This document shows positions 9,450 to 19,200 of a DNA stretch of 64,000 bases, piece after piece. A program made the position numbers and the translations under genes. Source of the stretch: Variovorax boronicumulans. Its GTDB lineage: Bacteria > Pseudomonadota > Gammaproteobacteria > Burkholderiales > Burkholderiaceae_C. The notes beneath the pieces are model-generated. The model was given only the letters and a program-made list of their open reading frames with translations. It did no database searches and was not told the origin of the DNA. Position 1 is the stretch's first letter. The number at the start of each line of letters is the position of its first letter. Location of the stretch: positions 1 through 64,000 of the forward strand of contig NZ_JAUSSG010000016.1 of assembly GCF_030812215.1 (NCBI RefSeq), written 5' to 3'.

Positions 9450-9468
9450 TTTGGTTCAGAAAACCAAA
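9450..9468. promoter_or_regulatory. Inverted repeat in the AT-rich leader upstream of tssB
   Basis: TTTGGTT and AACCAAA flank a 5-nt centre, giving a perfect 7-bp dyad 88 bp upstream of the tssB start. It could be an operator or a small hairpin beyond the TPR lipoprotein gene. It lies in a conspicuously AT-rich stretch of an otherwise high-GC region. Related half-sites occur upstream of tssJ (10275-10282 and 10326-10334). Confidence 0.4.
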
Positions 9469-9486
9469 TCAATACATCAAAAAGAT

Positions 9487-10185
9487 TTACTTGAGCGCAT
9501 CAAACGGATTGGCGCTTCCCCCCGCGCGCGGCGCAGCGGCAGGTGCGGGCGCCGGACGCGCCGCCGGTGCAGGTGCCGGGCGTGCTGCAGCAACCGGGGT
9601 GGGCTGCGAAGCAGTCGACGTCGAGGCCGAGGGTGCTGGCGCAGGGGCCGGATTGGCTGCCACGGGACGGCGCACAGGCGGCTTGGCGTCGGAGCCGGTC
9701 GGCACCAGCACCGAAAGGCCGAGGGTTTCGCGCAGCAGCGCGGCGAGCCGGTAGGCGTCGGCATTGACGTCGCCGCTCAGGGTGCTGTCCTTGCCCAGGT
9801 CCTCGATGGAGCGGGCTGCCAGACGGAGGCCGCCCACGGCGGTGATGCTCTTGGCCTGGCGGCTGGTGGGGTCGCGACGCAGCGTTTCCTCGGCGGACGA
9901 GATGGCAAGGCTGTAGCGGCCCTCGTTGAAGTAGATCTGCGCGATGCGCGACCACGGCTCACCACGGGTCGGGTTGTCGGTGGCGATCTTCTGGTACTGG
10001 CGGATGGCGGCGGACTTGTCGCCGGTGGCTGCGGCTGCAGCGGCGTCGGCTTCCGCCAGGCTCTTGTTGAAGGCCTCGGCGGATTGCGCCACCGCGGCGT
10101 CTGGTGTGGTGGTGCAGCCCGACAAGAAGCTGGTGGCTGCGATGGCACCAGCAATCATCGTGCAAGTCATGTACTTTCGAATCAA
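9487..10185 (-). CDS. T6SS-associated TPR-type lipoprotein
   Basis: This is a predicted lipoprotein of 232 residues. The signal peptide ends at a lipobox, SFLSGC, after MTCTMIAGAIAAT. A region with tetratricopeptide-like helices follows ('AIRQYQKIATDNPTRGEPWSRIAQIYFNEGRYSLAI'). The last 60 residues are Ala/Pro-rich and probably cross the periplasm. I chose the TTG at 10185 because GGAGGG at 10197-10192 lies 6 nt before it. An ATG at 10170 would also keep the signal peptide. TPR lipoproteins at this place occur in other Burkholderiales T6SS clusters (called TagM in Burkholderia cenocepacia, if my recollection is right). The exact role is unknown. Confidence 0.8.
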   Translation of the reverse strand: MIRKYMTCTMIAGAIAATSFLSGCTTTPDAAVAQSAEAFNKSLAEADAAAAAATGDKSAAIRQYQKIATDNPTRGEPWSRIAQIYFNEGRYSLAISSAEETLRRDPTSRQAKSITAVGGLRLAARSIEDLGKDSTLSGDVNADAYRLAALLRETLGLSVLVPTGSDAKPPVRRPVAANPAPAPAPSASTSTASQPTPVAAARPAPAPAARPAPAPAAAPRAGGSANPFDALK

Positions 10186-10392
10186 CACAATCCCTCCGCT
10201 TGGATCTGACTTTTTTTGGCGGGTCGCAACCATTCAATACGTTGCGGCCAATGGACAATACACGATACTACATATTGGTTTCCGTTTGAATAACTAAAGT
10301 CACGTAACCCAAACTGCTTAATTGCGAAACCAAAGGGCTAATTATTTAAGCCTAATGACAACCAATTGATTGCAGTTACATCAGCAGTCCTA
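10186..10392. promoter_or_regulatory. AT-rich divergent promoter region of the two T6SS operons
   Basis: These 207 bp separate the leftward lipoprotein/tssBC operon from the rightward tssJKLA operon. The G+C content is clearly below that of the flanking genes. TTGGTTTC at 10275-10282 and GAAACCAA at 10326-10333 form an inverted pair about 50 bp apart, and AACCAATTG occurs near 10360. No convincing sigma-54 or sigma-70 boxes could be fixed by eye. Such islands in T6SS loci are often targets of H-NS-like silencers, which is inference here. Confidence 0.55.
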
Positions 10393-11016
10393 ATGAAATT
10401 ACCAGTCACGATTAGCGCGCTGCTGATGACGCTGATGCTCGTCGGATGCAGCTCTCCAGCCCTCACGATCGCCAACATCGCCCTGGAGGCGAGCGGCCTG
10501 AAGAAACCGGAGTTGCCCGAGTCGCAGAAGCCGCCGCGCAAGGTGTCGATGTCGATCGCGGCGGGCAAGAACCTCAACGCCGACAGCCGCAACCGCCCGC
10601 TTGCCGTGGTGGTACGCATCTACAAGCTGAAGGAAACCACGGGCTTCTACCAGTCGTCGTTCGATGCCTTCGTCACGCCCGGACGCGACAAGACGCAGTT
10701 GGGCGACGACCTTGTCGAGAGCCGCGAGATCACGCTCATTCCCGACCAGCAATACACCTGGACCGAGACGGTGCCGCGCACCGCCAACGCGGTGGGTGTG
10801 GTGGTGCTGTTCCATTCGCCCGATGCCCAGCGCTGGCGCTTCGCCTTCAACGCCGCGGACGCGGAAAAAACCGGCATCGTGATGGGCGCCCATGCCTGCG
10901 CGCTCACCGTCACACAGGGTGCGGTGGTCGGCCAGCAGAATGCGCAAGGCGGCGCAGCGACCGGCAACGCGCTCAACCTGCTGGGCCCGGTGACCTGCCG
11001 GCCCTCGCCGGCCTGA
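10393..11016 (+). CDS. tssJ: T6SS outer-membrane lipoprotein TssJ
   Basis: TssJ is the outer-membrane lipoprotein that nucleates the TssJLM trans-envelope complex. The ATG at 10393 (MKLPVTISALLMTLML) gives 207 residues. It begins with a signal peptide ending at the lipobox VGC, 17-19 residues from the start. The mature part has the transthyretin-like pattern of the family: 'RPLAVVVRIYKLKETTGFYQ', 'REITLIPDQQYTWTETV' and 'VGVVVLFHSPDAQRWRFAF'. A TTG further upstream would give a poor signal peptide and is not preferred. It opens the rightward operon ahead of tssK. Confidence 0.94.
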   Translation: MKLPVTISALLMTLMLVGCSSPALTIANIALEASGLKKPELPESQKPPRKVSMSIAAGKNLNADSRNRPLAVVVRIYKLKETTGFYQSSFDAFVTPGRDKTQLGDDLVESREITLIPDQQYTWTETVPRTANAVGVVVLFHSPDAQRWRFAFNAADAEKTGIVMGAHACALTVTQGAVVGQQNAQGGAATGNALNLLGPVTCRPSPA

Positions 11017-11089
11017 TCCGCCTGACGTGCTTGTCCACGAGCAAACTACGATGCGATACTGCCGAAAAATCAAGGGGAGCTGATCCGAC

Positions 11090-12436
11090 GTGAGCTATGC
11101 CGCCAAGGTCCTCTGGGGGGAGGGCCTGTTCCTACGCCCCCAGCATTTCCAGCGCCAGGACGCGTACCACGAGGCACGCCTGCGTGCCACGGCGCAGACG
11201 CTGCATCCGTACTTCTGGGGTGTGCGCTCCATCAGCTTCGACCTGGACGCGCTCGCGAGCGGCATGCTCCGCGCCTCGCAGCTGTCGCTGGTGTTCCCCG
11301 ACGGCGAGCCCTACTCGGCGCCGCAGGCCGACGCGCTGCCACCGCCCATCTCGCTCGATACGCTCAACCCGGGCCAGAACGAGATCACCTTCTACCTGGT
11401 GCTGCATCCGGTGAAGGAGCTGGGCAAGAACTACACCGACCCCAACGAAGAAGGCTTCGCCGCGCGCTACACCAGCGACGCGACGCAGTCGCTCGACCTC
11501 TACACGAACGCGGTGAGCGCCGAGGTGGTGTTCCTGCGCAAGAGCGTGAAGCTCCTGGCCGACACCGAGCCGCGCGAGCAGTTCGTGTCGATCCCGGTGA
11601 TCCGCATCCGCCGCACCGCCGCGGGCGGCTTCGAGATCGATCGCAGCTTCGTGCCGCCGTGCACCTCCATCGATGCCTCGGCCACCATCTTCCAGCAACT
11701 GCGGCGGCTGCTCGACGTGCTGCAGGCCAAGGTCAACTCGCTCTACGGCATTCACCGCGAGCCGAGCAAGAACATCATCGAATTCCGTTCGGGCGACATC
11801 GCCTCGTTCTGGCTGCTGCACACGGCCAACTCGGCATTCGCGTCGCTTTCGCACCTGTTCCATCACCCGTCGCTGCATCCGGAGCGGCTGTTCCAGGAAC
11901 TGCTGAGCCTGGCCGGCGCGCTGATGACCTTCGCGAAGACCTATTCGCTCAACGACCTGCCGGTGTACGACCACGAGAAGCCCGGCCCCGCCTTCGCCGA
12001 ACTCGACCGCATCGTGCGCGACCTGCTCGACACGGTGATCTCGACACGCTACTTCGCGATCGCGCTCACCGAGACGCGCAACGCCTTCTACCTCGGGCGC
12101 CTCGATTCCGGAAAGATCGACGAGAAGACCGTGTTCTACATGTCGGTCACCGCGAGCATGCCGGCCGCCGAGCTGGCCGAGGCGGTGCCGCAGCGCTTCA
12201 AGATCGGCGCGCCCGAAGACGTCGACAAGCTGGTGCTTTCTGCCATGCCGGGTGTGCGCATCGTCTACGCGCCGCAGGTGCCGCCGGCGATTCCGATCCG
12301 CGCGGGTGCCTGCTATTTCTCCATCGACAGCAAGAGCCAGCTGTACGACCGCATGCTGCAGGCGCAGAGCGTCACCATCTACGCGCCGGCCGGCATCCCC
12401 GACATGCAGCTCGAACTGATCGCCGTGACCGGCTGA
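11090..12436 (+). CDS. tssK: T6SS baseplate-membrane complex connector TssK
   Basis: TssK links the baseplate wedges to the TssL/TssM membrane complex. The 448-residue protein has a GTG start at 11090, supported by AAGGGGAG about 10 nt upstream. 'KVLWGEGLFLRPQHFQRQD' at the N-terminus is diagnostic. 'AEVVFLRKSVKLLAD', 'LLDVLQAKVNSLYG' and the C-terminal 'FSIDSKSQLYDRMLQAQSV' are also conserved. The gene follows tssJ and precedes tssL. Confidence 0.97.
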   Translation: MSYAAKVLWGEGLFLRPQHFQRQDAYHEARLRATAQTLHPYFWGVRSISFDLDALASGMLRASQLSLVFPDGEPYSAPQADALPPPISLDTLNPGQNEITFYLVLHPVKELGKNYTDPNEEGFAARYTSDATQSLDLYTNAVSAEVVFLRKSVKLLADTEPREQFVSIPVIRIRRTAAGGFEIDRSFVPPCTSIDASATIFQQLRRLLDVLQAKVNSLYGIHREPSKNIIEFRSGDIASFWLLHTANSAFASLSHLFHHPSLHPERLFQELLSLAGALMTFAKTYSLNDLPVYDHEKPGPAFAELDRIVRDLLDTVISTRYFAIALTETRNAFYLGRLDSGKIDEKTVFYMSVTASMPAAELAEAVPQRFKIGAPEDVDKLVLSAMPGVRIVYAPQVPPAIPIRAGACYFSIDSKSQLYDRMLQAQSVTIYAPAGIPDMQLELIAVTG

Positions 12437-12449
12437 TCTTCTGATCGCA

Positions 12450-13244
12450 ATGAACACCACCATCAACAAGGCCCCTTCCCTGCTCGGCGCCGACGCGCCC
12501 GCCGCGTCGTTCACGCCCGCGGGCGCCGCCCCCGACGCCGACGCGAGCCTGCTGGACCTGCTGTACGACGGCTTCGTGATGCTGTTCCTCTTGAAGAAGA
12601 AGCAGCAGCCCGCCACCACCGAGCAGTTCCTCGCCGGCATCCGCAACTACCTGGGCGAGTTCGAGCGCAACGCGCGCAAGCTCGATGCCACGGCCGAGCA
12701 GATCCATGCGGCAAAGTACGCCTTCTGCGCGACCATCGACGAGTTCGTGCTCTCGGCGCCCGAGTTCGCGATCCGTTCCGAGTGGGAGCGCCGGCCGCTG
12801 CAGCTCACGCTGTTCGGCGACCAATTGGCCGGCGAGAACTTCTTCCAGATGCTCGAGGTCGAGCGGGCGCATGGCGCCGCGCGCATCCAGACGCTCGAGG
12901 TGTTCTATATGTGCCTGCTGCTGGGCTTCCAGGGCAAGTACGCCATCGACGGCACCGAGAAGCTGGCCTACCTCACCGCGCGCGTGGGCGACGAGATCGC
13001 CAACGCCCGCGGCAAGCGCACGCCGTTCGCGCCGCACTGGCCGCTGCCCGACCTGATCTCGCATTCACTCAAGCGCGAGGCGCCGCAGTGGGTGGTGGCC
13101 GCGCTGTTCGCACTCATCGGGCTGCTCGGCTTCATCGGCCTGTCGGCCCACATCGGCAGCACGACGCAAGGCACGCTCGCGAGCTACCAGGACATCGTGA
13201 AGCTCGGCCCGCGCCAGGCCAACCTGACCATCTCGCTGCCATGA
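12450..13244 (+). CDS. tssL: T6SS inner-membrane protein TssL (DotU family, short form)
   Basis: TssL is an inner-membrane anchor of the T6SS membrane complex. It has 264 residues: an Ala/Pro-rich leader, a helical cytoplasmic domain, and a single C-terminal transmembrane helix near 215-236 (WVVAALFALIGLLGFIGL). Family motifs are 'AKYAFCATIDEFVLS', 'GENFFQMLE' and 'FYMCLLLGFQGKY'. There is no C-terminal peptidoglycan-binding OmpA domain. The separate OmpA-type protein at 14426-15247 may supply that function. The stop codon overlaps the tssA start (ATGA). Confidence 0.95.
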   Translation: MNTTINKAPSLLGADAPAASFTPAGAAPDADASLLDLLYDGFVMLFLLKKKQQPATTEQFLAGIRNYLGEFERNARKLDATAEQIHAAKYAFCATIDEFVLSAPEFAIRSEWERRPLQLTLFGDQLAGENFFQMLEVERAHGAARIQTLEVFYMCLLLGFQGKYAIDGTEKLAYLTARVGDEIANARGKRTPFAPHWPLPDLISHSLKREAPQWVVAALFALIGLLGFIGLSAHIGSTTQGTLASYQDIVKLGPRQANLTISLP

Positions 13245-14368
13245 CGACGCGGCTCGACCTGCCGGCCTTGCTGGCCCCGATCTCGGAAGCCTCGCCCTGC
13301 GGCGAGGACATGCTGTTCTCGCGGCAGTTCGACGCCATTCAAGAGGCGCGCAAGCACGACGATCCGTCGCTCGAACAGGGCGAGTGGGTCATCGAGCTGA
13401 AGGAAGCCAACTGGCCCTTCGTGATTTCCGAGTGCGAGAAGCTGCTGCGCGAATCCACCAAGGACCTGCGACTGGCCGTGTGGCTCACCGATGCGCTGGC
13501 CAGCCAGCGCGGCTTCGAGGGTTTGGCAGACGGCTACCGCCTGCTCACCGGCCTGTGCCAGCAGTACTGGGACCAGCTGCATCCGCTGCCCGAGGGCGGC
13601 GACATCGAGATGCGCGTGGGCAACGTCACCTGGCTGATCGGGCGCTCGGTCGAGTTGCTGCAGCGCGCCCCCATCGTGAGCGATGCCAACACCGGCTACA
13701 GCGCGCTGGTCTGGGAGACCGCGCTTGCGCTCGACCAGAGCATCCGCCGCACGCCGGCGCAGGCCGACGAGCTGCAGCGCAACAAGGTGACAGTCGAGCA
13801 GTTCGATCGCATCCGCCGCGCCACGCCGGCGAAGTTCCTGCAGAAGACGCACCGCGACGTGCAGGCCTGCGAACAAGCATTGGCCGAGTTCGAAGCCGTG
13901 TTCGACGAACGCACTGCCTCCAATGGTCCGAGCTTTCGCGCCGCCAGGGATGCGGCCGCGGCCATCCGCCAGACGGTCGAGCGCTTCGCGCGCGAAGCCG
14001 GCGTGCCGATGGACAGCGGGGCACCGGCAGCGCCCGCAGCGGCGCCGGCCACAGGTACGCCCGCACCCTCGCGCATCGAGCCTGTGTTCGATGCGGTGGT
14101 GCCGCATCACGCGCCGGCAGCAGCGCCCGCCGCGCTGCCGCCCGGTATCCACAGCCGCGCGCAGGCCATCGCCCAACTCAAGGAAGTGGCGGCGTATTTC
14201 GAGAAGACCGAGCCTTCGAGCCCCGCCGCCTACATGGCGAACAAGGCCGCGCGCTGGGCCGACATGCCGCTGCACGCGTGGCTGCGCAACGTGATCAAGA
14301 ACGAGCAAGAACTGGCCCAACTGGTGGACCTGCTCGACCTGCCCAAGAACGACGACGAGTCGCGCTGA
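13241..14368 (+). CDS. tssA: T6SS cap/assembly protein TssA (ImpA_N domain)
   Basis: TssA primes and caps tube-sheath assembly. The ATG at 13241 overlaps the tssL stop codon as ATGA and gives 375 residues. The ImpA_N domain is seen in 'LLAPISEASPCGEDM', 'EWVIELKEANWPFVISECEK' and 'KDLRLAVWLTDALASQRGF'. A Pro/Ala linker lies around 255-305. The C-terminus ends 'RAQAIAQLKEVAAYFEKTEP' and 'MPLHAWLRNVIKNEQEL', typical of the short TssA class. It is the last gene of the rightward tssJKLA operon, and a hairpin follows it. Confidence 0.93.
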   Translation: MTTRLDLPALLAPISEASPCGEDMLFSRQFDAIQEARKHDDPSLEQGEWVIELKEANWPFVISECEKLLRESTKDLRLAVWLTDALASQRGFEGLADGYRLLTGLCQQYWDQLHPLPEGGDIEMRVGNVTWLIGRSVELLQRAPIVSDANTGYSALVWETALALDQSIRRTPAQADELQRNKVTVEQFDRIRRATPAKFLQKTHRDVQACEQALAEFEAVFDERTASNGPSFRAARDAAAAIRQTVERFAREAGVPMDSGAPAAPAAAPATGTPAPSRIEPVFDAVVPHHAPAAAPAALPPGIHSRAQAIAQLKEVAAYFEKTEPSSPAAYMANKAARWADMPLHAWLRNVIKNEQELAQLVDLLDLPKNDDESR

Positions 14369-14411
14369 GAGAAGAGAGGCTGCGGCCTGCGCGCGCAGGC
14401 CTGCTCTTCTC
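14369..14411. terminator. Large hairpin between convergent tssA and the OmpA-type gene
   Basis: GAGAAGAG at 14369-14376 pairs with CTCTTCTC at 14404-14411, and an inner GGCCTGCGCGCGCAGGCC self-complementary stem extends it. It starts directly after the tssA stop codon and lies just before the stop codon of the opposite gene. This fits a shared bidirectional terminator, although no long T-tract follows on either strand. Confidence 0.6.
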
Positions 14412-14425
14412 GGATCTTCAAGCGC

Positions 14426-15247
14426 TCAGGTGCGCCCGACCCGGAACTCGATGCGCCGGTTGCGCGAGCGGCCTTCGTCGGTCGCGTTGTTCGCCACCGG
14501 CTGGTCCGGCCCGACGCCCGAGGTCGTGAGCGTCATCGGATCGATTCCCTTGCCCACCAGGTAGCCCTTCACCGCCTCGGCGCGCGACTGGCTCAGCGCC
14601 AGGTTCGACGCCCGGCTGCCGGCGTTGTCGGTGTGGCCGATGACCGCCACCGACTTGTTCGTGAGCTTCTGCAGGATCGGCGCCATCTCGTCCAGGATGT
14701 CGCGGCCCTTGCGCGTGAGCGTGGCGCTGCCCAGTTCGAACTCGATGGTGCGGTTGGCCAGCGCCTGGTCGACCGTGATCTGCTCCGACACCGGCACGCG
14801 CAGGCTGTTCTTGATGGTGTAGGTCGGGTTGAGCGAATTCGCCATGTCGCTCACGATCTTCTGGCGCAGCGCCTCGTTGCCGACCTCGCCGCTCAACGCC
14901 ATCTGCGTGCCCTCGATCTGGAACTGGCCGCGGTGGATGTCCTTGAGCGCGGGCGTGATCAGCCGCTGCACGTTGGCAGCCCAGTTGGCCGGCATGCTCA
15001 CGGTGTTCACCACCTCGATCTTGTCGATGACACCGCTCGGGCCATAGATGCGGCGCAGCGCCTCGATGACCGCGACGCGCGTGGCCTCGTCGGGCACCTG
15101 CCCGCCGGCCACGACCTGCTCGCCCTTGGCGCCGGCAGCGGGCGTGGTTTCGACCAGGGCGCCAGGGGCGCCCGCTGTCTGGGCCTGCACGGCGCCGGCG
15201 AATGCGAGGCCCAGGGTCAACGACAGAACGCGCAAATAACTTTTCAT
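14426..15247 (-). CDS. T6SS-linked OmpA/MotB-type periplasmic protein
   Basis: The 273-residue protein begins with a signal peptide (MKSYLRVLSLTLGLAFAGAVQAQ). A middle region (about 50-145) resembles a BON-like alpha-beta unit. The C-terminal OmpA domain contains 'ALANRTIEFELGSATLTRKG', 'VAVIGHTDNAGSRASNLALS' and 'NATDEGRSRNRRIEFRV', with the Asp and Arg residues that bind peptidoglycan. It follows tagF by 7 bp. Since TssL here lacks an OmpA domain, this protein may anchor the membrane complex to the cell wall, a role like that of TagL-type proteins. That role is inferred from context. Confidence 0.85.
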   Translation of the reverse strand: MKSYLRVLSLTLGLAFAGAVQAQTAGAPGALVETTPAAGAKGEQVVAGGQVPDEATRVAVIEALRRIYGPSGVIDKIEVVNTVSMPANWAANVQRLITPALKDIHRGQFQIEGTQMALSGEVGNEALRQKIVSDMANSLNPTYTIKNSLRVPVSEQITVDQALANRTIEFELGSATLTRKGRDILDEMAPILQKLTNKSVAVIGHTDNAGSRASNLALSQSRAEAVKGYLVGKGIDPMTLTTSGVGPDQPVANNATDEGRSRNRRIEFRVGRT

Positions 15248-15254
15248 GACCGTG

Positions 15255-16244
15255 TCATTCCCCGATGAAGACTTCGCGAAAAGCCGTGAGCACGATGTCC
15301 AGCGGCAGCTGCGGCTGGTCGAGGTAGCTCACCAGCTTGAACATCGCGTAGTTGCTGTGGATGGTGTCCTCGACCCACTCCGGGTTGTCGATGTCGATGT
15401 TGTGCTCGGTGTAGACCTGCGGATGCAGCACGCTCTGCAGGCTGCGCGGCGACAGGCCGTTGAAGCCGATCACCAGCCGCGAGCGGCCGTCGATCTCGGT
15501 GGCCATCAGCACCAGCTCGAAATCGGCCTTGGCGAGGAACTGCGACACCAGCTCGAGCCAGAACGTGGCGATCAGCGAGCGGTCGATCGGGTCGCGCGGA
15601 AGTGGCAGCGTGAGCCCTTTTTCAAGGTGCGACACCGCGCTGGCCATCACCGGCTGCAGCAGGAGACCCAGAGCCAGGATCGCGCGGCGCAGCGACACCT
15701 TGTGGCCGTCGAAGTTGAGCATCTGTTCGATGCGCAGCAAGCTCGTATCGCGCGTGAAGGCCGCGTAGGTGGCACGCGAGGCCGACTTCTTGAAGCCCGT
15801 CTCGATGGCCGGATCGAGCGCCTCGAAGCGCTTCAGTTCGCTGTCGAGGTCGGTGCCCTCGGCCAGTGCATTGACCTGCACCGCCATGCGGTCCCAGTAC
15901 GGGCCGATGAGCATCGGCGCGCCGCGCATGAAGTCGAGCGCCTCGTCGACCTCCACCGAGGTGGCCGCCAGGAACGGATAGCGGCGCGACGACTCGTCGC
16001 GGCTCGTCTTCAGGTGGCCCGCAATGGCCACGCGGCTGCGCGAGCCGAGGCAGACGAAATGGATCGGCGCCGCGTTGTCGTAGATGATCTTCCAGCGCGG
16101 GTCTTCCGACAGCATCTCCATGGTCTGCGACAGCCAGTTGTCGAACACCTTGATGAGCTGCGGGTTGTAGAGCCCCTTCACGAAGTCGCCACGGCCGGGC
16201 AACTTGCCGAAGTAGCACAGCTGTTGTGCCTGCAATGCGCTCAT
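15255..16244 (-). CDS. tagF: T6SS-associated protein TagF (ImpM domain)
   Basis: TagF is a post-translational regulator that holds T6SS firing back in Pseudomonas and Agrobacterium. The ATG at 16244 overlaps the tssM stop codon (ATGA) and gives 329 residues. The ImpM start is plain: 'QLCYFGKLPGRGDFVKG', then 'VFDNWLSQTMEML' and 'RSRVAIAGHLKTSRDES'. In other bacteria TagF works beside the PpkA/PppA kinase-phosphatase pair or with an Fha partner. None of these is seen in this window. Confidence 0.93.
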   Translation of the reverse strand: MSALQAQQLCYFGKLPGRGDFVKGLYNPQLIKVFDNWLSQTMEMLSEDPRWKIIYDNAAPIHFVCLGSRSRVAIAGHLKTSRDESSRRYPFLAATSVEVDEALDFMRGAPMLIGPYWDRMAVQVNALAEGTDLDSELKRFEALDPAIETGFKKSASRATYAAFTRDTSLLRIEQMLNFDGHKVSLRRAILALGLLLQPVMASAVSHLEKGLTLPLPRDPIDRSLIATFWLELVSQFLAKADFELVLMATEIDGRSRLVIGFNGLSPRSLQSVLHPQVYTEHNIDIDNPEWVEDTIHSNYAMFKLVSYLDQPQLPLDIVLTAFREVFIGE

Positions 16245-19200
16245 TTGCCGACTCCCTGTGCCGGTGCTGTTGTCGTTGTCGTCGCCGTTGGTGGCGCCTG
16301 TGTCCGCGATGCCGCGGGGATGCCGATTTCCGCCACCGACGAAGGCAGCACGGTGCCGCGCAATCCCTTGCCCTGCGGCGAGTCGCCGCCCGAACCGCCC
16401 GACTGCGTGTTCTGGATCACGCGCAACTTGACGGTCACGCTCGCGTTGTCGCGCGCCCAGGTGAGCTCGAAGCTGCCGTCGGGCAACTTCGTGCGCTGGG
16501 CCGTGCTGAGCAGCCGCTCCAGCCCGAAGTTGCCCGGCTCGTTGATGAGCTCGACGGTGCGCCCGTCGAAGGTGACGGCGGTGATTCGCGCACCCGGCGT
16601 GCCCTGCGCGTTGGGCCAGACGAAGTTGGACCACTGCGGCGGCGTGTTGCGGTAGCGCAGCTGCTGGCCGTCGATTTCCACCATGTATTCGGTGAGGCCC
16701 GAGACCGGTTGCGGCAGGATCTGGAACAGCGTTTGCGGTTGCGCGGCCCCCCCGCCTCCGCTGGCCGCGGCACCGGAAAGCGGCGCCACCCATTGCGAGA
16801 AGCCGTTCACGAAATCGGGGCTCAGCGTGAGTCCCTGGTCGCCCCAGGCGCGTGGCGAGAGCAGGTCGCCGCGGCGGATGACCAGCGAGCCCAGCGTCGT
16901 CGTCACGAACTTGCCGATGGCGCCTTCGGGTCCGAAGAACTGCGCGATCTCCGCCGGCGAGGCTTCGATCTTGGCGCCCGTGGCGAACGGGTACTTGGTC
17001 GCGAGCGACTGCTGGAACGGCTGGTGCACCTGCGCGCTCCAGATCTTGTTGACCTCCACCGCCGTCGGCTGGATCGTCACCGCATAGGCCTGCAACAGCG
17101 GCCGCACCAGCAGGGGCCGGAGGGCCTGGCGCTGCGAGGCGTCCATGCCCGTGAGCATCTGCTCGTCGACGTACTTGAGCGCATCGGCCAGCTCGGAGCC
17201 GTTGCCCTCCAGCGTCTGCTGCATGAGCTGGCGCGCACCCGGTCCGGGGTCGCCCTGGTTCTTGATCTGGTTGAAGCGACCGCGCAGCTTGGACAGCGTG
17301 GCGAGGTAGCCGCGCAAGAGCGAGGTGTTGTCGCGCTCGACCACCAGGCGCGCGACGCCCGCGAACTCGCGGCCGATCGGGCCCATCGGGATCTCGGTGC
17401 GGGTGCCGCTCGCGTCGATGTTCACGTTGACCTGCGAGGGCGTGGCGCGGCTGAAGAGGTTCTTGAACCAGCTGAGCGCACCGGTGCGCGCCTGCTGCAG
17501 GCCGGCGTTGACCAGCGAGGGGTTGTCCCACGAGGTCTGGTCGTAGACGGTGTCGAAGACCTTGCGGATCGGCGAGTTCTGCGGATCGCCCAAGAGGTTC
17601 ATCGCCACCACGGCCTGCTCGAAGCTGCCCATGTCCTTGACCGCGATGCCCTGCAGGAAACGCTGCCACTCCTTGGCGTACTCCAGCTTGTACATGGTGG
17701 CGAGCGTCTTGCGGATCTGCTCGGGGCTGCCTTCGAGCGTCAGGTCGTCGTTGCCCGCAACGTTGAGCACCCAGTCCTTGCTCGATGTTTCCTTGTTGGC
17801 CGCATCTCGGATCGCGTCGTCCACGTACTGCTGCCAGGCCTCGCGCGTGAACGCGCCGGAGATGGCGACGCTGCCGGCGATGGTGCCTTCACTCTCCGCA
17901 CCCGCCGTCGCACCCAGGATGCGCGCCACCGTCATCGGCGCAAAGCGCGTGGAGGCGCGCGCCTTGATCTCGGCGTAGACCCGTTCGCGCGCCGGCATGC
18001 CGCGCACCACGCGGCGCAGGTTGTCGCGCGTCTGCTCGACCAGTGCGAGGTTGGTGTCGGCCAGCGCAGGCCAGTTGTCGTCGCCCACGCGGCGCAGGTA
18101 GAAGGTGATCATGCGCTCGGCATCGCGGATGACCGCCGCGCGCGGCATGTCGCCGCGGTTGCTTTCGAGCCAGCCGCGCCAGAAGCGCGAAATCTGGTCG
18201 GTCAGGTGTGCGGTCTCCACCTGCCGCTTGTCGGAAAGCATGAGGTAGGTCTTGAGCGCGTTGTAGGCGTCCTGCACATCGGCCGGCGACGAACCCGCAT
18301 ACAGACCACCGCTCTCAGCGGCCGGCGGCGCTGCCGGCGTGGCGGCCGAGACCGCGACCGGCGCTGCGGGATTGCCCGCCGCATCGGCGCGCTTCAAACG
18401 TTCCGGATGCGCGTTGACCTCGCGCAGGAACGCCTGCAGGTTGTCGGACACCGGTGCCAGCATCAGTTGCTTGACGCCGCCGTAATACTCCGCGACGAGC
18501 TTGTCTTCGAGCTGGTTGCCCTGGTAGAGACCGAGGGAGAGCGACAGCGGCCGGTCGTTGCGGAATTTCTCGAGCTGCTCGATGCGGTCCTGCAGGATGC
18601 CCAGCGCCTCGAAGCGCGTGCGCAGCCCGTTGTCGCTGGCCTGCAGTTTGACCACCTTGTCGAGGTCGGCCTGCACGTTCTCCACCAGTTGCCGGTTGCC
18701 GAGGTACGACCAGGTCCATCCGCCGAGCAGCAGCCCCAGCACGGCGACGAAAGCAAAGAAGCTCACATAGCGCACACGCGCCTTCACCGGGCTGGAGAAC
18801 TGCCGCACCGTCTTCTTGTCGGCAAAGATCACCTTGGAGAACAGGTCGCGCAGGAAGAACCCGTTCTGCGAATAGATTTCCTTGGACTTGGTGGCCGCGT
18901 TGTTCAGCGTGAGCCCGAAGCGCTTGGCGATGCGCTCGGTCGAGAGGCTGCGCATCGTGCCCTCTTGCAATGCGCTGGTGAAGTAGAAGCCCCGGAACAC
19001 CGGCTTGTGCTGGAACGGATTGCTCTCGAACAGCGTGGCCAGAAAGGCGCGCAGCGCGGGCTTGATGGCTGCGAACTCGAGCGGAAAGATCAGGAGCTCG
19101 GGCGACGGATCGCTGCCGCGGTGGCTCGCGAAGTGCGAGACGCTGATTTCCTTCAGGCCCAGGTAGAGCTCGTCGAAGCGCTTGTCGAACAGCGCCACCG

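Noticed and set aside
10186..10392. Sigma-54 promoter for the T6SS operons
   Set aside because: Candidate GG-N10-GC pairs were checked on both strands and none keeps both the -24 and -12 elements.
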